A DNA stretch of 64,000 bases from Isoetes taiwanensis (lineage: Eukaryota > Streptophyta > Lycopodiopsida > Isoetales > Isoetaceae), in NCBI GenBank assembly GCA_021234155.1, contig JAJEKV010000020.1, forward strand, positions 1,250,938-1,314,937. The letters are read 5' to 3'. Shown in pieces: positions 1 to 10,137 of the stretch. Position 1 is the stretch's first letter. Every line of letters starts with the position of its first letter. The translations under genes were made by a program, and so were the position numbers. Under the pieces are notes generated by a model, which worked only from the letters and a program-made list of their open reading frames with translations, had not been told where the DNA came from and ran no database searches.

Positions 1-260
1 CCCGACGATGCCGGACATTAGTCATGGATGTGTTGAATGGGCAGACACAATGGATTGTGTAGAGTGGAATATGCTGTGATGGACTTTGTAGAGCGGAATA
101 TGCTGTGATGGAATAGGTTTTGGTGCCAGTTGTGGAATGGAATAGATTTATTTCAATGGAATAGATTTATTTCATGCCTTTGACTTGGGATGGTTAATTC
201 TTCTATTAGATCTATAAAACAATGGATTGAAATGGAATCGACCTTTGAGCGGCGCTGCTA

Positions 261-571
261 TTGGCTCCCCAAACTGACTAGAGCAACCAGGAGGATTCAC
301 TTGGGTGAATCCTCTAAGCCATAGGAGGATTCGCTTGAGTGAATCCTAAGGATTCGCTTAAGTGAATCCTCTAATCAAATCACCCTAAAAAGCTCTGCAA
401 CAGGCCTATAAAGTGCAATCAAAGCATGCAGCAGGCCTATAAACTGACACCTGCCACTAGGAGGATTCGCTTGAGTGAATCCTCCAAGCCAAGGAGGATT
501 CGCTTGTGTGAATCCTGCGGATTCGCTTGAGTGAATCCTCCTTGGCTGCTCTAGTCAATTTAGGGAGCCAA
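261..571. mobile_element. Palindrome-rich MITE with TA target duplication
   Basis: A 311-bp element begins TTGGCTCCC and ends GGGAGCCAA. The inverted terminal arms extend about 40 bp, with a few differences, through TGACTAGAGCA and into GGAGGATTC. It is flanked by TA at 259-260 and 572-573. Between the arms sit six copies of a 20-bp near-palindrome, GGATTC-8 nt-GAATCC, at 293-312, 327-346, 350-369, 463-482, 496-515 and 519-538. No coding capacity is seen. A TA duplication fits Tc1/mariner-like MITEs, but the terminal bases are not the usual Stowaway ones, so the superfamily is left open. Confidence 0.65.
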
Positions 572-930
572 TAAAGTTGGTGATCTTCGAGGGTTCATCC
601 ATCTTTGTTAAAATACTTTCCATGTGGCCTATTCACGTGTGTCTGGCATTGGGCATTAATCGTGGATGTGTTAAATGGGCCATTAGTCGTGGATGTGTTA
701 AATGGGTAGAGTTAATGGAGTTTGCAGGTAGGAATAGAATATTGTAAGATTTATCATGTAGATGAAATGGAGTATAAGATGTGAAGAGTATTTTGCATGA
801 TAATCTTGAACTGGAATGGAGAATGGACAATAAAAAAAAGGATGAAAGAGCAGACATTTTGTTTAAGTAGGAAGAAAATATTAGGACATGTAACGGAAAA
901 AAGTATGCACAAAGAAAACATGCATACACT

Positions 931-1131
931 ATACAGACATCTAAGCAGGTAGGGTTTAATCCTACACTTACCTCTTGCATAGCATTAATTTCTATTGCCA
1001 CGAAAAGGATAATTGATAGGTATCATTACTATATAGACATCTAAGCAGGTAGGCTTTAATCCTACACTTACCTCTTGCATAGCATTAATTTCTATTGCCA
1101 ACGAAAAGGATAATTGATAGGTATCATTACT
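931..1131. repeat. Tandem duplication, two units of about 100 bp
   Basis: Positions 931-1030 and 1031-1131 are almost identical, differing at a few bases such as CAGACAT/TAGACAT and GGGTTTAA/GGCTTTAA, plus a one-base indel. It is a recent local duplication with no coding meaning seen. Confidence 0.85.
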
Positions 1132-1378
1132 TTGTTTGGGATGATGTTAATAACATTTAAAAAAGAGCTAGACATTGAAAGAAATATGCTAGATGATGGT
1201 CAATTAGGTGGCATGCAACTAAATGCATAACACACCAAAGAAAAGCATATGGAAACTATAATGCGTATTTTAACCTATGAATATTTTGGACTTGATCATA
1301 AGATATTATTAGACAACATTGCATTATTATTGATTGTGTTTTGGTTATGTTACGGGAGATCTTTTTTTTTTTTTTTAA

Positions 1379-1478
1379 TTGTTGTTGTTGTTGTTGTTCT
1401 TTATTCTTTGTTCTTTATTCTTTATTCTTTATTCTTTATTCTTTATTCTTTATTCTTTATTCTTTATTCTTTTATTCT
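1379..1478. repeat. GTT and TTTATTC microsatellites
   Basis: A run of GTT units (about 1379-1398) passes directly into a run of TTTATTC units up to about 1478. It is a compound microsatellite. The surrounding 1132-2100 is AT-rich and shows no gene that I can support. Confidence 0.85.
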
Positions 1479-2145
1479 TGTAAAAGGCAAATGTTGTCAT
1501 GTTAACTTCCTAGGGATGTGGGGAACTGTCGAAAGGCTGGTGATTTGCAAGTTCCAATAGGCTACAAAGGCTTTTCTCAGTATACTATCCACAGCCAGGT
1601 TTCAAGAAAAGTGATAATGGTTATCTGGCTTCACCAGATACAGTGATAAGAAGTGTTTAGGATAGGGAATTTTTTGGGAGTGTTCTTTTGTTTACCAAAG
1701 GAAACCTCAAATGACAAGCAATTGATGATATGAATGGTGTAATCATTCTCCATGGTATTTTGTGAATTTGATTTGGGTATTAAACCTTATATGGTTAAGC
1801 ATGGGATATTTTCCTTTTCCTTCTCTTCACAAGCTGGAATTGAGTTCACAAATGATGGCATGTCACCATAAAATTGTTTCATCTAGATATTTGATTTGGT
1901 GTATACCTTGCCATTTTTGGGTGCATGTTATGGCAAAAATATGGGCATAATGCTGTGACGGCTAAGCATTGTCTTTATGGTGAAATAGGAAAATACGAAT
2001 TTCTTTGTATATTGTAATATAACTTTGAAAATTAGGGTTGCACATAAGCGGCGATGGAAAAAAGCTTAACGAATGCTAGAAGAGAAAAAAAAAACAGTTA
2101 GACAATGTACCTCTGGAATCGGAGCTGGCCTCCAAGTATACAATT

Positions 2146-2562
2146 GTGCTAGTAAGATGTAGAACAGGCGGTAGCAAGTGCATTAGAAAATGGACCTGTA
2201 AAATGTCTTTATATAGCAGAAAGAAAGAGGATTCAGCCGCCCTGATTGATCTATGCATGCATCTTGATGTCCAATTCCAGCTAGAGTTGGGCATGGCCCG
2301 TAGGAAAGGGGATCTGAACATGGCTACTAGAAGAAGAATTGAGGAGGAAACTGCCAAGGAGGCCAAGGCTGCCAAGAAGATGAAGCCATTTTCATTCCAC
2401 AAAAAAGTAGTGGCAGCAAAAGCCATTACAGAGCCTGATGCTCTTGATAAGGGTAATTCCTCTATTGTAAAGGCCTCTGAGAATTTGCAGCAAGGGAGTG
2501 AGTTAGCAAGCACTGCACAAAAGGGATGCATCTCAAACTCTGGACATTCCAGCATCTACTAA
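2146..2562 (+). CDS. Unrecognised lysine-rich open frame, possible exon
   Basis: The open frame begins upstream of 2146 without an ATG and continues to a stop at 2562. The first ATG is at 2203 (MSLYSRKK), giving 119 codons. The product is rich in Lys, Ala and Glu. A basic/acidic stretch (RRRIEEE, AKEAKAAKK) is followed by a Ser-rich end. No domain is recognised. Because the frame is open before the first ATG, it may be a 3' exon of a spliced gene. It lies just outside the CACTA element. The amino-acid composition looks more protein-like than most frames nearby, but a chance frame cannot be excluded. Confidence 0.3.
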   Translation: MLVRCRTGGSKCIRKWTCKMSLYSRKKEDSAALIDLCMHLDVQFQLELGMARRKGDLNMATRRRIEEETAKEAKAAKKMKPFSFHKKVVAAKAITEPDALDKGNSSIVKASENLQQGSELASTAQKGCISNSGHSSIY

Positions 2563-3599
2563 TCAGGTTGGAAGCTTTGTCAATTTTATCTGAGAATCTT
2601 ACTTATTCAGAATTAGATGCCCTTTATGGATTTAATTGTAGATGATTGCTTTATTCTGAGATGCAATATCGATCTAGATATGTTAGTGATAAGAAGCATT
2701 AACCATCTTTCTAGATCTAGTCTTTTCACACAATTATTTGCTATAATTTTCACCTTTATGACAGAACTAGGGGACATAGTTAGTATCGTTTTTCAGATCT
2801 GAATTATACAGCATATAGATACTGATGAAATTAATATTTTAAGTATTAAGTTTTCGATTTTGATACTCCTGCTTGTTCCCAACATTGTAGGCAGTTTGAC
2901 TTTCTGCCCTTGATCTATTAGCCTAGACTATGATTAAATGACATGCATGGTACTGGTCTACATGACAATGTCCAGATTTAGCAGTCTGCTTAAGGCTGGT
3001 TTCCTACTTTATAATACTGTTCAGATAAGGTGGAATGGTATACATCAGATTCTGCCCCTATATCCAAGCATGCTTGCATGATGGAATATGCTGATTTGAT
3101 GTCCATAGGAAGTAAATAAATTATAAAGGTAGTTGGAAAGAGTATTGGGATTGTGGTTTTGATAACTTGGGGCATTGATATTGATGCATCCTGCAAAAAT
3201 GAATGTATCATATCTTTTGAGTGCTATGCTAGTTGCTAGTAATTTTTTCTTCTTACAGCCAGTTTAACGACTTAGACTTACATATCCTCATGTCATGCTT
3301 TGCCATTATTGCATACCGCATGGTAGTTGTACTGATCATAATTTGTTTGCTGGCCTAGTTGCTAGAATTATATTATATGAAGTAAACTTGGTTCTTTTTT
3401 TATACTTGACTGATGGGATATAATGCACTAAGAGGATTATATTGGCATTATGGAGAGTGATTGCCTCTGTATTTTTTGCTTTGATTATAGAGCAGTAGCG
3501 AACCTGAATTGTAGTTTAATGTGTAATGGTTACAAGTGGCCTAACAATAAGATTCTAAGGGACCTAAGAGTAAACTGCATGCTAAAAGTAATACTTTCA
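2563..3599. other. AT-rich spacer left of the CACTA element
   Basis: Only short frames without recognisable similarity are present. The stretch ends at the TCA target duplication (3597-3599) of the CACTA transposon. Confidence 0.5.
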
Positions 3600-4068
3600 C
3601 ACTACAAGAGGATGGGGGTATAGTGTCAATCCTTGTGACAAGTCCTATGTGTAGTGACAAATTTGTGTCGACTACTACTATCTTGACACAAAGTGCTTGT
3701 GTTGCAACATTTCATTGTCTTCTTTGTTGTTATCCTGTTGATTATATTTGTAAAGCATATTGTTAGAAATTTCATAACTATATATCAATAATAGAGCTTC
3801 CTCTCTTACCTCATCAGAATCATCCATATAACATATAGCCTGAATGTAAAAAAAAGTACGTGTAAGAACAATGTATGAATACGACGTTGAAATGACAAAA
3901 TGTACAAATATGCTTACATCAATGGTTCTTTTCCTTTCTTTGATTTTGTCTTAAATACTACACCCGGGCTTGTTCCCTTGATATAATCCATAGCCTTGTG
4001 CTAAGGTAGAAAAACAAAAATATAAATTTACATGAAAAAAGTATAGAACAAGCATTGAGCAAACTCAC

Positions 4069-4736
4069 CTTTCCTGGCACAAACCCTTTAGAAACCATTC
4101 TTTTCTTGAATGCCTCGTATCCACCTTTTTCTAATATTTCTTTCAACATGTCATCGGTAGGCATCGAGCCCCAATCTCGAAACTACATTAGTTCACAATA
4201 GAGTAGATTGAAACACAATCCCAAAAAAGGAAAAATTCAAGACAAAAGCATTAGAGAGAAAGAACAACTACTTACAAATTTAGTTTTCAATGATATTATC
4301 CCTCCAGAACCAGTGCGTTGTCGCTTTTCCCGTTTGGATGCCGCATACTTTTGACGTTCATAAGTTTTTCCAACATGATTCTACAAACCTCTTCCAAGAC
4401 TCCTCGTCCACATGCATTGGTCTTGTACCATTATCAGCACGAACATTTCTTCGAAGATTATCCCTACATAAAAAGAAATTCATATAAAATCACAACTAGA
4501 CAAATAAATTCCAATATAATCTCACCTCCAATGTCTCCATCTTTTCTTCAAAAATCTTATAATATCCATCTCACTAAGTCCATCCCCAAACTGAATGTCT
4601 TTTGTATGTGGCGAGGCTTAATTTGTTTGAAATGTTTGTCCACATCCCTGCAATATGTCTTCATAGCATCTGAGGCTTTCTGCTCAAATTCTTTACCTGC
4701 GTCATCTCTAAGAAGATCCCCTTTGCAAAAGAACAC
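4069..4736 (-). pseudogene. CACTA accessory (TNPA-like) gene, three 3' exons
   Basis: Three minus-strand exons are bounded by good splice sites: 4736-4526 (TTAG before, GTGAG after), 4463-4277 (TGTAG before, GTAAG after) and 4182-4069 (GTAG before, GTGAGT after). They encode a charged protein with VDEESWKRFVESCW followed, after a one-base shift in an A-run near 4340, by ERQKYAASKREKRQRTGSGG, then FRDWGSMPTDDMLKEIL and GGYEAFKKRMVSKG. The W-x-F-V then basic K/R-rich then T/S-G-G order recalls the plant En/Spm accessory transposase (Ptta/Transposase_24), a DNA-binding partner of TNP2. That match is my recollection and is not certain. Exon 4736-4526 ends in a stop in this frame. The gene runs outward and is divergent from TNP2. 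Confidence 0.5.
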
Positions 4737-5610
4737 CTAATTTTAATATCTTGTTAGCATCAATACTTAAGATAAACAGGGCTGCTGCAGAACAACACCT
4801 CCTCCCAGCAGCACTAACTCTACCCAATGAATTGGAACAACCCCAAAACTCTACAAATGCACCACTAAACTATGCTAAAACTGGCATGCAAGCCCCCCTG
4901 CACTATCTTCTACATGCAGCCAAGAATCTAAACAGGCCTGCAAGCGCCCTGCAAACAGGCCCGCAACAACAACCTATAGATATAAAAGAGGTTTCCCATC
5001 AAACCTGAAATGTGTAAAAATAGAATACTGCTAATAGCAAAAATCGGGCAGAAGAAGGCATGCTCCTACTATGACATCCTTTGGAAAAGCATACCTAGAT
5101 TAAAATATCTTGTTAGACCTTTGGAGAATGATGAGAACAAAAATGAACATTTGAAAATCCATTTGAACAAAAAATGATGAGAAAAATGTTTAGGAAGAGT
5201 GGTACTATGATGTTCTGTTTGATTGCGATTGAACATGTAGACTGAATAAACTATTAAATAATGGACGAAGCAGATTACCTACATGGAAAAGGGTCAACAG
5301 CTGCGAGTAGCCCACATCAAGAAAGGATTGATCGAATTCTAAAATGAGGAAAGCTGCAGAATGCCCACAAAGCTTATGACGGCATAACCATAGCCAAAAA
5401 CTGAAAAGGTCATTCCGTAAACTGACAGTACTAGTGGCAGCAGACCTACCGGAGCTAATATACCAAACTAAAAACGAAAAATAAGAAAAACTGAGGCAGA
5501 AGCTTGGTTTGATGAAATGCGAGCTTTTTGAGCAGCTCAAGCTTAGAGTTTTGCAGCCATGAAGATGAAACAGGGGATTTTGAGAGCAGGGTTCTGGCTT
5601 CTCATACTGT

Positions 5611-5790
5611 GGGTCGAGATACTGTGCATGGCTGTCATTCTCCACAGGCCGAGATACTGTGCATGGCTGTCATTCTCCATATGTTAGACCACAGGGACCT
5701 TTAGGGATCCTTAGGCTTACCAGATTGACTGAATTGTCAAGGGCAGAATGCCAAGAATTTAGCAAGTTGTCAAGGGCAGAATGCCAATTT
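5611..5790. repeat. Short tandem duplications
   Basis: A 36-bp block containing GAGATACTGTGCATGG occurs twice at 5611-5683. A second small duplication, GTCAAGGGCAGAATGCCA, occurs twice between about 5737 and 5792. The longer frames over this stretch are not protein-like. Confidence 0.6.
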
Positions 5791-6222
5791 AGCATTCCAG
5801 AATCTATCATTTTACATAGGATGACCATAGCCATATCAAATATCAAAATCAGTGAATCATAAATGAGATACTCACACAAGCTATTAAAAAGAAAGTTCCA
5901 TATCTTGAGCTTAACATCCACAAATTGAAAAGAAATGGAAAATGTCATCACATCCTCCGTCCCATTCCGAAAGGAATTTGCTACAGCACGTTGTCATTGT
6001 TCACGTGCTTTCCTATAATCTCATGCTTTCCTGTTATCTGTCCACTTAAATTCAGAGGAAAATATTCTTAAAGTATAGACCATAAATTTCACTTTACGTT
6101 ACTTTTATAATGTAATCCACCTATGCCCTTTTACAATGCTTACTCGAGATGCAAGAGATAGAAAATTAAAAACTTAAGGATGCATGCACAAATTACATAC
6201 CTGAGATCTAGATACTTCGTAC

Positions 6223-6481
6223 CTCATATTTAGATAATTTCCTGAACTGCACGCTGTAAGAGAGATCAACCTCAACTGTTTGGTCTTCAGGTTCAACATC
6301 AGAAGAGCGAGAGTCTTCACCATCACTATCATCCTCGCTAGATGATGATGAAGCACTCAATACCACATTCCTGTTTAAGACGATAGAACCTGCAGATTTT
6401 CTTTTCCTTTTGCCTCCTTGTTTTGAAGTTTCTGCTTCTGGGATATTGCAGGAACTCGATGAGCGTCGATGCTCCTCCAAC
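6223..6481 (-). CDS. Acidic Ser/Asp-rich exon of the CACTA minus-strand gene
   Basis: A 259-base minus-strand exon has a strong acceptor (CTTTCTAG at 6482-6489) and a donor GTACG directly below 6223. It encodes a basic patch (KQGGKRKRKS, a likely nuclear localisation signal), a serine run and an acidic stretch (EDDSDGEDSRSSDVEPEDQ), ending YSVQFRKLSKYE. No catalytic domain is recognised. It lies between the exon at 7463-7259 and the TNPA-like exons at 4736-4069 on the same strand, so one gene spanning them is a reasonable inference. It could also be a captured host exon. Confidence 0.45.
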
Positions 6482-6524
6482 CTAGAAAGAAAGTTCAGCA
6501 AAAAGTCCAGCAAAAGGTTCAGCA

Positions 6525-6630
6525 AAAATCCAGCAAACACTTTGAGCAAACGGTCCAGCAAAAATCCAGCAAACACTTTGAGCAAACAGTCCAGCAAAAG
6601 GTAGCAAAAATCCAGCAAACACTTTGAGCG
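6525..6630. repeat. Short tandem repeat AATCCAGCAAACACTTTGAG
   Basis: Three copies of AATCCAGCAAACACTTTGAG, separated by AGCAAA/GTCC variants, lie just upstream (in minus-strand sense) of the acceptor of the acidic exon. They are in the putative intron. Confidence 0.7.
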
Positions 6631-7258
6631 ATTCCCTGTGCCTTCATACACGTTTAGTCTATCTTTAAGACCAGGGTTATACAAAAAGATCATCAATGTA
6701 GAATTTCTTATAAATACAGTAGCTAAAATTACAATTCCTTGCGAAGAAAGAAGACTTTGAAAAGTTATAAGAAAGAAGGCTTGTCTACCTAATGAAATTC
6801 CAATTACAGTTCTCATTCAAAGGATTTGGCATTCTTGGCTGTACACTCCTCCTAATAAATATGACGAGAGGAAAGATGAAGTTGTGGATATAGGTAGTGC
6901 CCTTAATCCGGTATACATAGCACTGCCCTTCAAGAAAGAACCAAGCATATAATAACAGGCAAAGTTCTACAAGTCATACATGGTCCAGAGATATGCTTCT
7001 AAGGAAAAGATATGTCCTAATTACGCAATATTTGGAGCTGAAACGTTTTAGCAAGCAAAGATGCAGATTCTCAGGCAAAATCTTAATGAGGTCAGAAACT
7101 TTTTTACGAAATAATGGCACCAAGAATAGTGGTTCCTAGCTTCAGAAAACATGAGCAGGATCAATGCAAACTCAATATTATTTCATAGCAATCAAATTCT
7201 CACAGTTCGGATGTCAGGAGCAAAGCTGAAAGATGCATAAATGAATCGTATAATTTAC

Positions 7259-7463
7259 CTTTCCTTTCCATTCTTTTTCTTGTGCAACTCGTTTCCAGAG
7301 TCATCATTTTTGTCTTCAGTATTTCTTTGAATCCTCTTCTCCAATTCTGTCATTAGGGCAGCCAGAACACCTTCTGGCACATTGGCCATGAAATTTTCCA
7401 GCGTACCTCCATTAGACTCCTCCGTAGATACACTTTTGCCCTTGTCGGATCTGTTGGAAGCCA
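7259..7463 (-). CDS. 5' exon of the CACTA minus-strand gene
   Basis: A 205-base minus-strand exon is bounded by TCTTTAG (acceptor, at 7464-7470) and GTAAAT (donor, 7258 downward). It encodes SNRSDKGKSVSTEESNGG, then a helical segment (LENFMANVPEGVLAALMTELEKR) and a lysine-rich end (HKKKNGKER). No domain is recognised. The apparent methionine start is a GTG codon behind a splice acceptor, so this is an internal exon rather than the gene start. The first coding exon is not identified. Confidence 0.4.
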
Positions 7464-8151
7464 CTAAAGACCAGAAGAATGGAAAAAATTAGAAACTGTC
7501 AATGATATAAATGCAAATGCAACTGAGGAAATCTAAAAGCAGAAACTTTTTTGCCAGCATTTTTATATTCTGCTTGAGTCAAGATGCTTACTGATGGTGC
7601 TTTGCGATCGCAAACGAAACCTAGAAGAGCAGGCACTACTTAGGAAGAATCAATCAAGATTTATTGGTGCTCGACATGAACTAAGGTAATCCATCCCCCG
7701 CCATTTTTCTGTTCCAAACGGATCCTTGTTTTTTTTTCCATTTTTTCATTTTTTTTTTCTTGCCATTCTTAGCCATCATTATCTTTATCTCATCAACCAA
7801 GTAGGAAACGGGCTAGATGAGATCCAAGCAAAGCTTTCTATCTCCATCGGCGCAGTTGTTGGTGCAACAAATGTAAAGGCAAGTCTAATCGTTCTTATCG
7901 GATTCGTCAAGAATATGAAGCAAGATTCGGTCTTTGTCAGAGCCGACCAACTCACTTGATGAAGGACATCATCTTGAAGAGAATGAAAATAGTGTAAGTT
8001 ATTTCTTACAATTGATAAATTCATTTTAATATTTATACTTCATATCGACGTATATTTGTTTGTGGCCTTCCCATCAATTTTTTCTGGATTGGCATTATAT
8101 CTTTGTTATTTTCTATTGTTACTTTTGATTATAGTCATTGTGGTATATGTA

Positions 8152-9052
8152 GTCCTCAGATGAAGCGTCTGGATCACACAATGCATTTGTTGGTGAGGAT
8201 GTGATTCACAAAACCATTATGGATTTTTTTCCAACAAATGAACAAACTAGTGGTGGCGAAATTAACGATGGTGAGCATACGGGTAATATGGCGACTCATA
8301 TGGGGAAAATACAACATATCTCAACAATGAAGCAAGCAAACCATTGTTCCCTAATGCCCGTGCTTCTCGCCTTGCAACATGCATGTTGATTCTAAATCTC
8401 CAACACAAAGTTGGTTGGAGCAACAACAATGTGTCCGAACTTTTCAGGTATGTATAGGCAAGTCATTCTTTTGTTTTTATGTGGATGTAAAAATTACATA
8501 AGTATGACTACTTGAATTTTTTATAGCCTTGATAAGATATTACCAGATGGACATTGTCTTCCAAAATCTAGGCAGGAGGCTAGAGAATTATTACGTTCTT
8601 TCGGATTGGAGTATAATATTGTGCATGCATGCATTAATGATTGCGTGCTATTCCGCAAAGACTATGCAAATGAGAACGATATGAAGAAGGTAGAAAAACA
8701 AAGGTGGCGAGAAAAGCATTATGTCACATGCCTATAATCTCTCGACTTCATCGTATGTTTCGATCATCAACAATTGCAAAACTCATGGAAAATCATGCAC
8801 ATCATCGTAGCACTGATGGAAAAATGAGAATCCCTGCAGATGGAGCCTTGTGGAAACAGATTGAAGAGAAGGGGCCCATATTTGCATTGGAACCTCGCAA
8901 TATTAGGTTTGGGCTAGGAATTGATGGTGTATGTCTATGGGGTTCTAGGTCATCCTCACATAGTGTGTGGCATGTGGCCGTTATCAATTATAATATCCCA
9001 CCATGGTTGGCGACAAAACCTGGCTACATCATGTTGACTTTGATTATTCCAG
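8152..9052 (+). pseudogene. TNP2-type CACTA transposase, N-terminal exons
   Basis: Exons: about 8152-8447 (donor GTATGT), 8527-about 8700, and on to 9052 (donor GTACGC). Signatures of plant TNP2 (Transposase_21) occur in order: KVGWSNNNVSELF, LDKILPDGHCLPKS, ARELLRSFGLEY, HACINDCVLFRKDY, then in another frame MPIISRLHRMFRSS, IPADGALWKQ, EPRNIRFGLGIDGV and NYNIPPWL. The zinc-binding CPxC segment normally between the CVLFRK and RMFRSS blocks is missing, and a frame change sits at the same point near 8700. The frame also changes near 8286. The gene therefore lost a conserved metal-binding part and cannot make a normal transposase. It continues after the intron 9053-10137. Confidence 0.85.
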
Positions 9053-9113
9053 GTACGCATGTGCATATAATTTTATATATACTTTACTTTATATATTAAG
9101 CATAAAATAGAAT

Positions 9114-9472
9114 ATCCCATCGATCCGAGACATCGGATCGCCATTCTAGAATGGGACGAGCATGCATGTTTTGCATGCATGCGGGCGGCGCATGCCCATT
9201 CTGCTTGGGAGTTCGCTATTTTAGGCGCGTTTCTGCTTCGACTTCTCATCGGCGCTTCCTCTTCTCTCTCAGCAGTATCTTATTCTCTTTGATTTGTTTC
9301 CAGGCAGGGGAGGGGCTTCTTCCTGCCTGGTTTGGCCAATTTGGCGTTCTTTCATGCTGTCCTTTTCGGCCTTTAGCCTTCATCCTGTGACCTTCGTCCT
9401 CGATTCTAGTTTGTTAAGGAAGTCCTTTGGTATTCGGGCGGTTTGTTGGTTTCATGCGAGTCCCATTCTAGA
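9114..9472 (-). mobile_element. Rolling-circle-like non-autonomous element, copy A
   Basis: One end is the inverted repeat TTCTAGAATGGGAC. The other has the same repeat set inward, followed by the hairpin CGATCCGA-TGTC-TCGGATCG and ATGGGA. This asymmetric layout, with insertion between two T residues, matches my understanding of Helentron/Helitron2-type elements. Copy A is about 360 bp and is joined directly head-to-tail to copy B. It sits in a transposase intron (9053-10137). It shares about 165 bp at one end and about 45 bp at the other with copy B, but its interior differs. No Rep/helicase gene is in the window. Confidence 0.6.
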
Positions 9473-10132
9473 ATCCCATCGATCCGAGACATCGGATCGC
9501 CATTCTAGAATGGGACGAGCATGCATGTTTTGCATGCATGCGGGCGGCGCATGCCCATTCTGCTTGGGAGTTCGCTATTTTAAGGCGGCGTTTACGCCGA
9601 CTTCTCATCGGCGCTTCCTCTTCTCTCTCAGCAGTATCTTATTCTCTTTGAACCCACCCTCCCCTTCTTTGTTATTGTATTTTTATCGCGTGGCATGCGC
9701 GTAATCAGCCCCTCCACTCTGGGAGGTTTGTTTTGTCTTGTTGTTTTGTTGGTGATGTGCAGGTACAGGTTAGCAAGCGGCATCTGTTTCGACTTTTCCA
9801 TTCATGGGTTTTGGGAGCGATTTTTATGCCTTCCGTTTGTCCAAGCCCCTTGCCGAAGGCTTATCACTAGGGTTTTTCCTCGAAAACCCGAAAGGGCGGG
9901 GTTTTTTAATCCCGGTGATAAGCTTTCGGCAGGTACACTAGCCCAGTCTCTATTAGCATTGTATTTTGTTGGGGTCCAAATGATATAATTGGATTTTCCC
10001 TTTATTTTTTATGGGTAGTTCGCATGTGTGCGGCTACCCACTATCCACCATTGTAGAAAATCTGCTGAGATGAATGAGAAGCAAGTCTAAGTCGGGCGGT
10101 TTGTTGGTTTCATGCGAGTCCCATTCTAGAAT
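9473..10132 (-). mobile_element. Rolling-circle-like non-autonomous element, copy B
   Basis: This 660-bp copy has the same asymmetric ends as copy A and abuts it with no spacer. Its interior holds a long foldback at 9852-9930: 16-bp arms GCCGAAGGCTTATCAC and GTGATAAGCTTTCGGC around an inner GGGTTTT...AAAACCC stem and a CCC-GAAA-GGG tetraloop hairpin. A similar fold occurs at 30694, 33842 and 46745. The right end lies 5 bases before the exon that starts at 10138, so the intron's CAG acceptor survived the insertion. Confidence 0.6.
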
Positions 10133-10137
10133 TGCAG

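Noticed and set aside
300-540. CRISPR-like spaced palindromic repeats
   Set aside because: Spacing is irregular, units are inside a TIR element, and the genome is eukaryotic.
6174-6816. 202-codon minus-strand frame as a single protein
   Set aside because: Its first half translates a short tandem repeat upstream of a strong splice acceptor at 6482-6489; only the exon 6223-6481 is supported.
9151-9988. Cys- and Phe-rich open frames
   Set aside because: They lie inside the tandem non-autonomous elements and recur wherever these are found; not genes.
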